From Rhodoflexus caldus (lineage in GTDB: Bacteria > Bacteroidota > Bacteroidia > Cytophagales > Thermoflexibacteraceae): a DNA stretch of 64,000 nt. Both the position numbers and the translations under genes were made by a program. Shown here piece by piece: positions 25,754 to 34,246 of this stretch (the first letter of the stretch is position 1; the number at the start of each line of letters is the position of its first letter). Under the pieces are notes generated by a model, which was not told where the DNA came from, ran no database searches, and saw only the letters and a program-made list of their open reading frames with translations. Location of the stretch: NCBI RefSeq assembly GCF_021206925.1, contig NZ_JAJPRF010000006.1:1-64000 (forward strand), written 5' to 3'.

Positions 25754-26230
25754 ATGGAAAACTCAACCGGTACCAATCAGGCTGCCGACTTAGAACAGGA
25801 ATTTCTTACCCAAATCACCAACTACGGCTTTATTATTGAGCGAACAACCAAACGCATCCGCCAAAATCTGCAACGCCGTTTCAATGCGCATCATTTCGGC
25901 GTAACGGTTGACCAGTGGGTCGTGCTGGACTGTATCCGCCAAAACCCGAGCATCAGCCAAAACGAAATTGCCGACCGCACCTTTAAAGATGCCCCCACCG
26001 TTACGCGCATCATCGACCAACTCTGTAAAAAAGGATTGACCACCCGTTCGGTAGATGAAAACGACCGCCGCAGGTTTATTGTCGAACTCACCCCCAAAGG
26101 TCATAAAAAGGTCAGCCAAATGCTTCCCGTTGTTATTGAGATGCGCAAAGACGGCTGGAAAGGACTTGATATTACTGACTATCAAAAACTTATGCACATC
26201 ATGAGCACCATTTTCAACAACTTGGATTAG
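25754..26230 (+). CDS. MarR-family transcriptional regulator
   Basis: The 158-residue protein has the MarR winged-helix plan. A first helix is followed by VDQWVVLDCIRQNPSISQNEIADRTF (read here as QNEIADRTFKDAPTVTRII for the recognition part) and a wing containing DENDRRRFIVELTPKGHKK. MarR proteins bind short palindromes as dimers and usually leave DNA when they bind a small ligand. The next gene, an acyl-CoA dehydrogenase, has two copies of TTATGC-N2-GCATAA around its promoter, which are the likely targets. An acyl-CoA or fatty acid would be a reasonable ligand, but that is inference. Confidence 0.92.
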   Translation: MENSTGTNQAADLEQEFLTQITNYGFIIERTTKRIRQNLQRRFNAHHFGVTVDQWVVLDCIRQNPSISQNEIADRTFKDAPTVTRIIDQLCKKGLTTRSVDENDRRRFIVELTPKGHKKVSQMLPVVIEMRKDGWKGLDITDYQKLMHIMSTIFNNLD

Positions 26231-26253
26231 GCGCGAAAAATTTTTTTCGGTTA

Positions 26254-26307
26254 TTATGCTTGCATAACATTTTTTTCTTTACTTTTGTATTGTTATGCAC
26301 GCATAAC
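26254..26307 (+). promoter_or_regulatory. Acyl-CoA dehydrogenase promoter with two MarR-type operators
   Basis: Operator 1 is TTATGC-TT-GCATAA (26254-26267) and includes the TTG of the -33 region. The -7 box TACTTTTG (26280-26287) follows after 17 bases. Operator 2 is GTTATGC-AC-GCATAAC (26292-26307), covering the predicted start site. The operator centres are 39 bp apart. A dimer on either site would block RNA polymerase. Confidence 0.75.
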
Positions 26308-26349
26308 AATTTTCTCTTTGTGCACCTAAATCATTAAACGCTGTATATT

Positions 26350-28146
26350 ATGGAAATGGTAGAAAGAAAAGAAGCCCTCAAAGGCGGAGAGTTCCTGATT
26401 CGCGAATCTGAAGCCCATGATGTATTCATCCCTGAGGACTTTACCGAAGAGCAACGCATGATGGCGCAAGCCTGTACGGACTTCCTGCGCACCGAAGTTT
26501 TCCCCAATGTGGACAAAATGGAAGATGTAGAGTCCGGCTTCACGATTGAGTTGATGAATAAAGCCGGCGAGCTTGGCCTTTTGGGGATCTCTGTTCCCGA
26601 AGAATACGGCGGATTGGGCATGAGTTTCAATACCTCAATGCTTGTTGCCGACGTATTGGGCACGGGCGGTTCTTTCTCTACTGCGTTTGGTGCACATACA
26701 GGCATAGGCACGCTGCCGATTCTGTACTACGGCAACGAAGAACAAAAGCGCAAATACTTGCCAAAATTGGCTACCGGCGAGTGGAAAGCCAGCTACTGCC
26801 TCACCGAACCCGATGCAGGTTCAGATGCCAATTCGGGCAAAACCAAAGCGCGCCTGAGCGAAGACGGCAAACACTACATCATCAACGGGCAAAAGATGTG
26901 GATTACAAACGCAGGTTTTGCCGATTTGTTTATCGTTTTTGCCAAAATTGATGACGATAAAAACCTGACTGCATTCATTGTAGAAAAGTCATACGGCGGC
27001 ATTACGATGAACGACGAAGAAAAGAAACTTGGTATCAAAGGTTCTTCTACCCGTCAGGTATTTTTCAATGATTGCCACGTGCCCGTAGAAAATATGCTTT
27101 CTACACGCGGCAATGGTTTTAAAATTGCCGTAAATATTCTCAATATCGGTCGTATTAAATTGGCTGCTGCCGTTATTGGTGCTTGCAAAGACGTGATTAC
27201 GATGGCTACCAACTATGCCAACGAACGCAAGCAATTCGGCAAGTCTATTTCTTCTTTCGGTGCTATCAAGCACAAAATCGGTGAGATGACTGCCCTGACC
27301 TATGCCACCGAGTCGGCAGCCTATCGTGCAGGTCAGTGCATCGAAGATAAAATCAATGCGCTGATTGCCGAAGGCATGGACGAGGCACAAGCCAAACTCA
27401 AAGGCGTAGAGCAATTTGCCATTGAGTGCGCCATTATGAAAGTGCACGGCTCCGAGGTGTTGGACTATGTGGTAGACGAAAGCCTGCAAACCTACGGCGG
27501 CATGGGCTTCTCCGAAGAAGCTCCGATGGCACGCGCTTACCGCGATGCACGTATCACACGCATCTATGAAGGCACAAACGAAATCAACCGCATGTTGCTA
27601 GTAGGTATGATTCTGAAGCGTGCAATGGCGGGCGAATTGGATGTTCTCGGCCCTGCAATGGCTGTTGCCAAAGAACTGACCAGCGTTCCTACTTTCGGTG
27701 CAATTGATGCCTCCGTACTGTTTGCCGAAGAAAAAGAAACTATCAAAGGCTTGAAAAAAGCCGTGCTGATGGTAGCAGGCAAAGCCGCCCAAACTTTCGG
27801 CCCTGCCTTGGAAGAACAGCAGGAAGTAATGATGCACGTAGCCGATATGATTATTGAAACCTACGTAGCCGAGTCTGCCCTGTTGCGCACCGAAAAACTG
27901 ATTGGTATCCGCGGTGAGGCTGCTTGCCAACAATACATCAACATGGCACGCCTGTATCTGAACCGCGCAGTGGATAAAGTAGCTTACCACGGCAAAGAAG
28001 CTATCAACAGCTTTGCTACCGGCGACGAGCAGAAAGTAATGCTGATGGGTCTGAAGCGTTTTGCAAAGATGAATCCTATCAATGCAACGGCTATTCGCCG
28101 CGAGTTGGCTGACTTTGTGATTGAGCAAAACAAGTATCCTTTCTAA
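26350..28146 (+). CDS. Acyl-CoA dehydrogenase, long form
   Basis: This 598-residue FAD enzyme oxidises acyl-CoA to enoyl-CoA in beta-oxidation. ASYCLTEPDAGSDANS and KMWITNAGFADLF are the flavin and substrate motifs. YEGTNEINR (near residue 415) carries the catalytic glutamate typical of the medium/very-long-chain group. About 180 extra residues after the core resemble the C-terminal extension of VLCAD-type enzymes, so long-chain substrates are likely. The promoter carries two palindromes likely bound by the MarR protein encoded just upstream, which suggests induction by substrate. No thiolase or hydratase is adjacent. Confidence 0.93.
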   Translation: MEMVERKEALKGGEFLIRESEAHDVFIPEDFTEEQRMMAQACTDFLRTEVFPNVDKMEDVESGFTIELMNKAGELGLLGISVPEEYGGLGMSFNTSMLVADVLGTGGSFSTAFGAHTGIGTLPILYYGNEEQKRKYLPKLATGEWKASYCLTEPDAGSDANSGKTKARLSEDGKHYIINGQKMWITNAGFADLFIVFAKIDDDKNLTAFIVEKSYGGITMNDEEKKLGIKGSSTRQVFFNDCHVPVENMLSTRGNGFKIAVNILNIGRIKLAAAVIGACKDVITMATNYANERKQFGKSISSFGAIKHKIGEMTALTYATESAAYRAGQCIEDKINALIAEGMDEAQAKLKGVEQFAIECAIMKVHGSEVLDYVVDESLQTYGGMGFSEEAPMARAYRDARITRIYEGTNEINRMLLVGMILKRAMAGELDVLGPAMAVAKELTSVPTFGAIDASVLFAEEKETIKGLKKAVLMVAGKAAQTFGPALEEQQEVMMHVADMIIETYVAESALLRTEKLIGIRGEAACQQYINMARLYLNRAVDKVAYHGKEAINSFATGDEQKVMLMGLKRFAKMNPINATAIRRELADFVIEQNKYPF

Positions 28147-28248
28147 TTCATCATATTTCCATTTCATTTGTTCCTGATACAAGCATGAGTCTGATGGCTT
28201 ATGCTTGTATGCTTTTCAGGTCATTCACCTCCAAACATCCTCCCGCTC

Positions 28249-28884
28249 ATGGAACGCTACCTCAAAAACACCTATTTTATTGACCATGAAAGCCATGCCA
28301 TTCGGGCTTTTGTAGCAAATGTTGATTTTTCGGCAGCCCGTACAGCTACGGAAAAGGCTGTCAGGTTGTACTACGCTGTTCGCGATGGCTTTCGCTATAA
28401 CCCGCACAACATATCCATGCAGCCCGAAGACTTCCGCGCAAGCGTGCAAGTGCAACGCAGCGAGGGGCATTGCATAGACAAGGCTACCATTTTGGCAGCA
28501 GCGGCGCGCGCCGTCGGTATCCCGTCAAGATTAGGTTTTGCCAACGTAACCAACCACATCGGCACGGAAAAATTAGAGAAAATTCTGGGCACTAATATTC
28601 TGGTTTTCCACGGATTCACCGAGTTGTACTTGGAAGGACAATGGGTAAAAGCCACCCCTGCCTTCAATGCAGCCCTTTGCGAAAAACTCAACGTAGAACC
28701 GTTGGAGTTTAACGGTCGTGAAGATTCTATTTTTCAGCAATTCAGCCGCAACGGCAACCGCTTTATGGAATACCTGCACGACTACGGCTCATTTGATGAC
28801 TTGCCCTTTGAGCAAATGATTGGTGAGTGGAAGAAGCATTATCCAAAACTGTTTACCGATGAAATTAAACAGTTGATTGTCTGA
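28249..28884 (+). CDS. Transglutaminase-like protein
   Basis: The 211-residue protein has a papain-fold transglutaminase core: nucleophile C75 in EGHCIDKA, then histidine H121 in VFHGFTELYLEGQW. The segment KATPAFN stands where the third catalytic residue usually sits. This variant ending occurs in a subfamily of cytoplasmic transglutaminase-like proteins whose reactions are mostly unknown; proteolysis or cross-linking are possible. There is no signal peptide. The frame opens at 28201, but ATG at 28249 fits the domain start. It follows the acyl-CoA dehydrogenase by 102 bp and may be read with it. Confidence 0.82.
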   Translation: MERYLKNTYFIDHESHAIRAFVANVDFSAARTATEKAVRLYYAVRDGFRYNPHNISMQPEDFRASVQVQRSEGHCIDKATILAAAARAVGIPSRLGFANVTNHIGTEKLEKILGTNILVFHGFTELYLEGQWVKATPAFNAALCEKLNVEPLEFNGREDSIFQQFSRNGNRFMEYLHDYGSFDDLPFEQMIGEWKKHYPKLFTDEIKQLIV

Positions 28885-29040
28885 TATTCCGCAAAAAGAC
28901 ACCTTGAAACAAATGATTGCCCACTTCTAACCGTTGCGTGTGTCTGCTCACACGACTATTGTCGCTTTTTTAGATACACATAACGCATTAATTTGCGCAA
29001 ACGCTGAGCTACGCAAATGGGATTGCATAAGCACGCGGAT

Positions 29041-29142
29041 TATACAAAAGCGCAAGAGGTTTACGAAAAATATTTTATGTAAGTTATTGAAATACAGATA
29101 TACAAACCTGACAAGCCTTTTAGTCCTGTCGGGTTTGTATAT
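29041..29142 (-). repeat. Composite hairpin-plus-tail repeat, copy D (inverted)
   Basis: This is the same unit in the opposite orientation. The tail comes first (29041-29091, beginning TATACAAAAGCGCAAG) and the hairpin second (29098-29113 with 29127-29142). It fills much of the 338-bp gap between the converging transglutaminase-like and repeat-protein genes. Nothing else in that gap (28885-29222) is supported as a gene. Confidence 0.85.
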
Positions 29143-29222
29143 ATTACGGATGACGCGATTTTCACTAGTTGTTTAAAAATCCGAAATGCTATTTTTTTAT
29201 TCACCCTCCAATCGGGAAGTTG

Positions 29223-32200
29223 TTAATTGTCGTATGCCAATGTGATTTCCTTACTGATTGGCTGGCATTCGTTATTACATCCGTCTTTAAATTTGACATA
29301 TACCCGTTTCAAACCTGCCCCATCGCGCAGCGACCATTGCTTAGTAGCTTGATAGGGCTCCCAAGTAACCCCATCATCAAATTTAGGAGAGTTGGAAACC
29401 AGCATAAATTTAGCTTTGCGGGCATTGAGCTCGAGCGTTACAAGGGTTGTTTTCGTAAGCGTTTGATTACCGACAAATTTAATCAGCCCGGGTATAGGCG
29501 CATCTGTATCTAAATAAATATTGTCGTAGGCAATACCCGATTCATTACCGGCCTCATCCCGAAACTTTACATAAATGGTTTTTTCACCGTCGCCCGGCGA
29601 AACACTCCATTCTTTGCTTTCTCTTACAGGCTCCCATGCCGCATTGTTAAAGTATTTGTTATTGCTAATCATCATTTCCTTGGCACCTTCTACCTGAATA
29701 TCCAACTTAACTCTGCCGCTTGCAGCATTGGTACATTCTTCGTTATTATTGATGACAACTTTTTCATTAACAGGTTCTTGACGGTCGAGTATGATGTTGG
29801 CTACCACAGGTTGCGTTTCATTGCCTGCCTTGTCGCGGAACTTGGCAAATACCTGTTTTTCGCCATCTTCGCCATCCAATTTCCAGTTATACAGGTAGTT
29901 TTCAAAGCGTTGCCATTTGGCATCCTTGAAATCTTTATTGTTGCTAATCATCATTTCGGTAGCATCTTGTACAGACAAACGCAGCGTTACCAACTTATTA
30001 ATATTGGTACAATAGCGCGCTCCGTTGTTAATTTTTATATCGCCGCCCTTAGGAGCAGTCATATCTAAACCGATGCGGTCGTAGGCTACCTGCGATATGT
30101 TGTTTACTCGGTCTTTGAATTTGACAAATACCATTTTTACCCCGTCTTCGCCAACGAGCGTCCAGTCTTTGGTTGTTGCATAAGGCTCCCACTTTGCTCC
30201 CCGAAAATCGTAAAAATTAGATATCATCATTTCTACGGCATCCTGAGCGACTAATTCCAGTTTTACCTGTTGGAGTTTTACTTGTTGGTTCTCGGCCAAA
30301 ATTTTCACAGAACCTTTTTTAGGGGGTGTTCTGTCCAGAATAATATCATCGGAATAGACGGCGGATTCGTTGCCGGCCTCGTCTTTAAATTTGACATATA
30401 CTGTTTTTACACCATCAGTACCGGCCAATACCCAACTGATATTCAGCTCGGAATAGCCGCGCCAGCGTTCGCCCGAAAAATCAGGCGTATTGGAAATCAT
30501 CATCAGGGTTGCCTGCTTGGCTCTCACCTTCAATACCACAACCTTATCTATATCATTAGTAATAGAGTCCCCTCTGTTGATGACAACACTGCAATCAAAC
30601 GGAGGTTTGCGGTCTAAGATAATATTGTCGGCTACCACATCCGACTCATTACCTGCTTGGTCGCGGAACTTAACCACCACGTTTTTCAAGCCGTCTTCGC
30701 CTTCCAATTCCCACTCGGCACTGGTTGCATACGGCTGCCATTTGCCGCCTGTAAAAGTGCTGTTGTTAGATATCATCATTTCTGTAGCTCCTCTGGCAAA
30801 AAGCATCAGGTTTACTTTTTTGCCGGGATGCGTGGTAAATTCTTTACCGTTGTCTATGGTAACACGGCAATCAACCGGTTTGGTGCGGTCAAGTTTAATT
30901 TTGGTGCTTGCAATATCAGAAACGTTGCCTGCTTCATCCCGAAACTTGACATATACGCCTTTTTCACCGTCATCACCCGGGCTTCCGAGTTTCCAGTTTT
31001 TGACCTCCGTACGATAAACTTCCCAGCGTGCATTGTAAAAATTGCTGGTATTGCTTATCATCATGTATTTGGCACCTTCGGCAGATATTTTCAAATTGAC
31101 CGTAGCACTTGTATCGTTGGATATCTTTGACATATCGCCTACGATTTCTACACGAGGCTTGGTCGGCGGTACTCTGTCTAATATAATCTCAGACCATGTG
31201 GTCTCGGAGATGTTACCTGCTTGGTCGCGGAATCGGACATATACCCTGCGGTTGCCGTCTTTTTCGGCAAGCGTCCATGCTGCCGCTACATTATAAGGTC
31301 GCCATGCCACATTTTGAAAGGAGCTGTCGTTGCTGATTTGCATTTCAAATGCGCCAATAGCAGATAGCCGCAGAGAAACAGACTGACTTTTGGTAAAACG
31401 GTTGCCGCCGTCTATCAATACACGGGGCATTTGCGGCGGGTCGGTATCAACAATAATTGCGTCTTGGGCAACGGCCGAATAGTTGCCGGCATCATCGCGG
31501 AAACGCACTTGCACTACTCGCTCGCCTTCGCCGGGAGGGTCTAATTTCCACTGAATGGTGCTTTGCATCGGCATCCATTCGGAACCGCCGCGAATAAATA
31601 CCTCTTTGGCACCCTGCGCACTGAGGAAAAGTGTTACTTCTTCTTTATTGGTGTACTGGTCGCCGTTGTTGATGAGCACTTTCGGGTTCAGCGGCGGCAT
31701 CATATCCATCAGAATGCGGGCGCTTACCGGTTGCGACACATTGCCCGCCACGTCGCGAAAGCGTGCAAAAATAATTTTTTCGCCGTCTTCGCCTAACAAT
31801 TGCATTTTTTTGCGTTCGGCATAGGGCACCCACTGCGCACCGACGAAATCGCTTCTGAGGCTTATCTGCATTTCTTTGGCTTCCTGCGCATAGAGTTCTA
31901 CGCTGACCACACGGTCGCGCGCGTTGGTGAAGCGTGCGCCGCCGTTAATGGTAATGCTACACTCAAAGGGGGGCTGGCGGTCTAATTCTATCACGGTTTC
32001 TACAACCTCCGAAACGTTGCCCTGATTGTCTTTGTACATTACATAAACGTTCTTCAAGCCATCGCCATCGGTGGTTTTTAAGCGCCATTTGATGGAGGTT
32101 TCGTATGGTCGCCAACGTTGGTTGGGAAAGCTGGGGTCATTGGAAATCATCATTTCGGTTGCTCCCCTGCCAAAAAGCTCAAGTACAACCAAACCCTCAG

Positions 32201-32312
32201 GGTCATTGGTAATATTTTTTCCGCCGCGCATTCGCACTGCACCATCTATTTGTGCAGATGCCGAGAGAGAGAGGAAACATGTAAGTAATACAGTAAATAT
32301 GCTATATTTCAT
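29223..32312 (-). CDS. Secreted protein of 11 tandem Ig-like repeats
   Basis: The 1029-residue protein has a signal peptide (LLTCFLSLSASAQ) and then nothing but 11 tandem units of about 90 residues. Each unit starts near INNG-x-x-TN, passes through GAxEMMISN and WxPY, then WxLxGxDGxKxVYVKFRD and AGNxS, and ends IxLDRxxP. This resembles Ig-like cell-surface modules seen in other bacterial surface proteins, where they act as stalks or adhesion units. No catalytic, anchor or T9SS sorting domain is visible at the C-terminus (ends KEITLAYDN). It lies downstream of a sodium symporter on the same strand. Surface display or matrix binding is inferred. Confidence 0.85.
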   Translation of the reverse strand: MKYSIFTVLLTCFLSLSASAQIDGAVRMRGGKNITNDPEGLVVLELFGRGATEMMISNDPSFPNQRWRPYETSIKWRLKTTDGDGLKNVYVMYKDNQGNVSEVVETVIELDRQPPFECSITINGGARFTNARDRVVSVELYAQEAKEMQISLRSDFVGAQWVPYAERKKMQLLGEDGEKIIFARFRDVAGNVSQPVSARILMDMMPPLNPKVLINNGDQYTNKEEVTLFLSAQGAKEVFIRGGSEWMPMQSTIQWKLDPPGEGERVVQVRFRDDAGNYSAVAQDAIIVDTDPPQMPRVLIDGGNRFTKSQSVSLRLSAIGAFEMQISNDSSFQNVAWRPYNVAAAWTLAEKDGNRRVYVRFRDQAGNISETTWSEIILDRVPPTKPRVEIVGDMSKISNDTSATVNLKISAEGAKYMMISNTSNFYNARWEVYRTEVKNWKLGSPGDDGEKGVYVKFRDEAGNVSDIASTKIKLDRTKPVDCRVTIDNGKEFTTHPGKKVNLMLFARGATEMMISNNSTFTGGKWQPYATSAEWELEGEDGLKNVVVKFRDQAGNESDVVADNIILDRKPPFDCSVVINRGDSITNDIDKVVVLKVRAKQATLMMISNTPDFSGERWRGYSELNISWVLAGTDGVKTVYVKFKDEAGNESAVYSDDIILDRTPPKKGSVKILAENQQVKLQQVKLELVAQDAVEMMISNFYDFRGAKWEPYATTKDWTLVGEDGVKMVFVKFKDRVNNISQVAYDRIGLDMTAPKGGDIKINNGARYCTNINKLVTLRLSVQDATEMMISNNKDFKDAKWQRFENYLYNWKLDGEDGEKQVFAKFRDKAGNETQPVVANIILDRQEPVNEKVVINNNEECTNAASGRVKLDIQVEGAKEMMISNNKYFNNAAWEPVRESKEWSVSPGDGEKTIYVKFRDEAGNESGIAYDNIYLDTDAPIPGLIKFVGNQTLTKTTLVTLELNARKAKFMLVSNSPKFDDGVTWEPYQATKQWSLRDGAGLKRVYVKFKDGCNNECQPISKEITLAYDN

Positions 32313-32331
32313 ACTTGCATAGGGCTATAAC

Positions 32332-32365
32332 CTTTTCATTATCAGGTAGATAAGCCAATGAAAAG
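32332..32365. terminator. Hairpin between symporter and repeat-protein genes
   Basis: Nine-bp perfect arms (32332-32340 and 32357-32365) with a 16-nt loop lie between two leftward genes. It may end the symporter transcript or sit in the leader of the repeat-protein mRNA. No clear T-run is present, so the call is weak. Confidence 0.35.
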
Positions 32366-32415
32366 CAATCAGACGGGCAAGGGGTAGTTTGCCTTGTATC
32401 TATCTAACGTTAAAA

Positions 32416-34131
32416 TTATGCAAAACTTGTACCATCTGTATGCTGCTTATGAAATAGTTGCAGCAGCAGCCCCAGCAAAATCACCGCTGCACAGCCAATC
32501 AGGTTGAACCAAAGATATGAAATATTTGTGAATTTCCAGCAAAACAGTACTACCATTTCGGCAAGTATGGCTGCCTGAAAAATCGCCTTTGCTTTTACGC
32601 TTTTGACATAGAAGGCGACTAAAAAAATGCCAAGAATGGTGCCGTAAAAAAGTGAGCCAAGTATATTGACCGCTTCTATCAAATTATTGCTCAATGTGCT
32701 TGCAAATTCGGCAAACAGGATGGCATAAGCCCCCCACCCGATGGTCATCCACTGAGAGGCTTTGAGATAGTGGGACTCGCTTTCGTTTGGTCTGACAGAG
32801 CGTTTATATACGTCAATAACCGTTGTGGAAGCCAGTGCGTTAAGTTCCGATGAGGTAGATGACATAGAGGCGCAAATAACAAGTGCAATGAGCAACCCAA
32901 TCAGTCCTTTGGGCAGGTAGTTGATGACGAAGGTGAGGAATACATAGTTCGTATCACTGGATTTCCCTTTGCCTTCTGCTTCATTTTGTCGGTGGATAAT
33001 GGCTAAGGCCTCATTGCGAATATCGCGGGCTGCGCTGTTTTGCGCATCTAACAGTGCTTTGGCATGGTCTATCTGCTGCGGCTCTCCCTGTTTCAGTGCT
33101 TCTACCAAAGCAATGGCCTGTTCGCGCTTTTGAGTAAAAACCTGATGATATTTTTGTTCTAATGAAATAAACTCGCTGCCGTTATCCGAACGGCGCACTT
33201 TTGCTGCTTCTACCTGATTGAAGTATAAGGGCGGCTCGTGAAACTGGTAAAATACAAATACCATAGCCCCGATAAACAATATCAGAAACTGCATCGGGAT
33301 TTTGATAAAGCCGTTGAAAATCAACCCCAAACGACTTTCGGTGGTTGATTTCCCCCCCAAGTAGCGCTGTACTTGCGACTGGTCGGTACCAAAATAAGAC
33401 AATTGTAAAAAAAATCCGCCAATGATGCCCGACCAGATGTTGTAGCGGTTGTTCCAGTCAAAACTGAAATCAATACTTTCCAGTTTGCCTGCCTTGCCTG
33501 CTACCTGTACTGCTTCCCAAACGCCTACTTCTTGCGGCATCAGGGCAAAAACCATATACAGGGCAACCATTAAGCCTACAAAAATGACAAACATTTGCTG
33601 TTTTTGGGTGATGCTGACAGCCTCGGTACCGCCTACTACGGTGTAGAGAACCACGATTCCGCCCAAAATGAGATTGACGTAAAAGATTTCCCAGCCCAAA
33701 ATAGTAGAAAGCACCAAAGCGGGGGCATAGATGGTAAGCCCTGCGGCCAACCCTCGCTGAATCAAGAACAGGAAGGCTCCAAGTGAACGGGTCTTGACAT
33801 CAAAGCGCTTTTCCAAAAACTCATAGGCCGTATAAACGTGCAAACGCTGGTATAAAGGAACGGCGGTCATACAAAGTACAACCATGGCCAATGGCAAGCC
33901 GAAATAGAACTGTACAAAGCGCATACCATCGGAGAAAGCCTGCCCGGGTGTGCTCAGGAAGGTAATGGCACTTGCCTGCGTAGCCATAATGGAAAGCCCG
34001 ATAGTGCCCCAACTCATTTTTTTGGAAAGAAGGTACTCTTTGGTGTTTTTACTTCCACGTGTTTTCCAAATGCCGTAGGCGGTGATAAAACCTATCGTAA
34101 AAATGAGAACAAACCAATCTATGGGCGACAC
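32416..34131 (-). CDS. Sodium:solute symporter (SSS family)
   Basis: This 571-residue inner-membrane protein has about 13 hydrophobic helices. SSS-family features are WGTIGLSIMATQASAITFLSTPGQ early and a discontinuous helix region with ASMSSTSSELNALASTTVIDVY later. It imports a solute with sodium; sialic acid, sugars or other solutes are possible. A soluble loop of about 100 residues rich in charged residues (around 310-400) lies between helices. The start appears to be GTG at 34131, because an in-frame stop lies 18 bases upstream and the first later ATG would remove helix 1. A terminator separates it from susD. Confidence 0.9.
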   Translation of the reverse strand: MSPIDWFVLIFTIGFITAYGIWKTRGSKNTKEYLLSKKMSWGTIGLSIMATQASAITFLSTPGQAFSDGMRFVQFYFGLPLAMVVLCMTAVPLYQRLHVYTAYEFLEKRFDVKTRSLGAFLFLIQRGLAAGLTIYAPALVLSTILGWEIFYVNLILGGIVVLYTVVGGTEAVSITQKQQMFVIFVGLMVALYMVFALMPQEVGVWEAVQVAGKAGKLESIDFSFDWNNRYNIWSGIIGGFFLQLSYFGTDQSQVQRYLGGKSTTESRLGLIFNGFIKIPMQFLILFIGAMVFVFYQFHEPPLYFNQVEAAKVRRSDNGSEFISLEQKYHQVFTQKREQAIALVEALKQGEPQQIDHAKALLDAQNSAARDIRNEALAIIHRQNEAEGKGKSSDTNYVFLTFVINYLPKGLIGLLIALVICASMSSTSSELNALASTTVIDVYKRSVRPNESESHYLKASQWMTIGWGAYAILFAEFASTLSNNLIEAVNILGSLFYGTILGIFLVAFYVKSVKAKAIFQAAILAEMVVLFCWKFTNISYLWFNLIGCAAVILLGLLLQLFHKQHTDGTSFA

Positions 34132-34187
34132 AGCTAATGCAGTTTAACAGGTGAAGTTTTCGGAGACTGCCAAAAATAGGCGTAAAA

Positions 34188-34224
34188 AAAGAAATTCCAC
34201 TCCAAAGCGGAGTGGAATTTCTTT
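34188..34224 (-). terminator. Terminator of the susCD operon
   Basis: Perfect 16-bp arms (34188-34203 and 34209-34224) with a 5-nt loop are followed on the minus strand by a run of seven T. It lies 23 bases beyond the susD stop. Confidence 0.9.
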
Positions 34225-34246
34225 CAGGAGAGGAAACAATCGGCTG

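Noticed and set aside
28934-29176. 80-codon open frame before the repeat-protein gene
   Set aside because: It covers copy D of the composite element, including its hairpin; no protein features.
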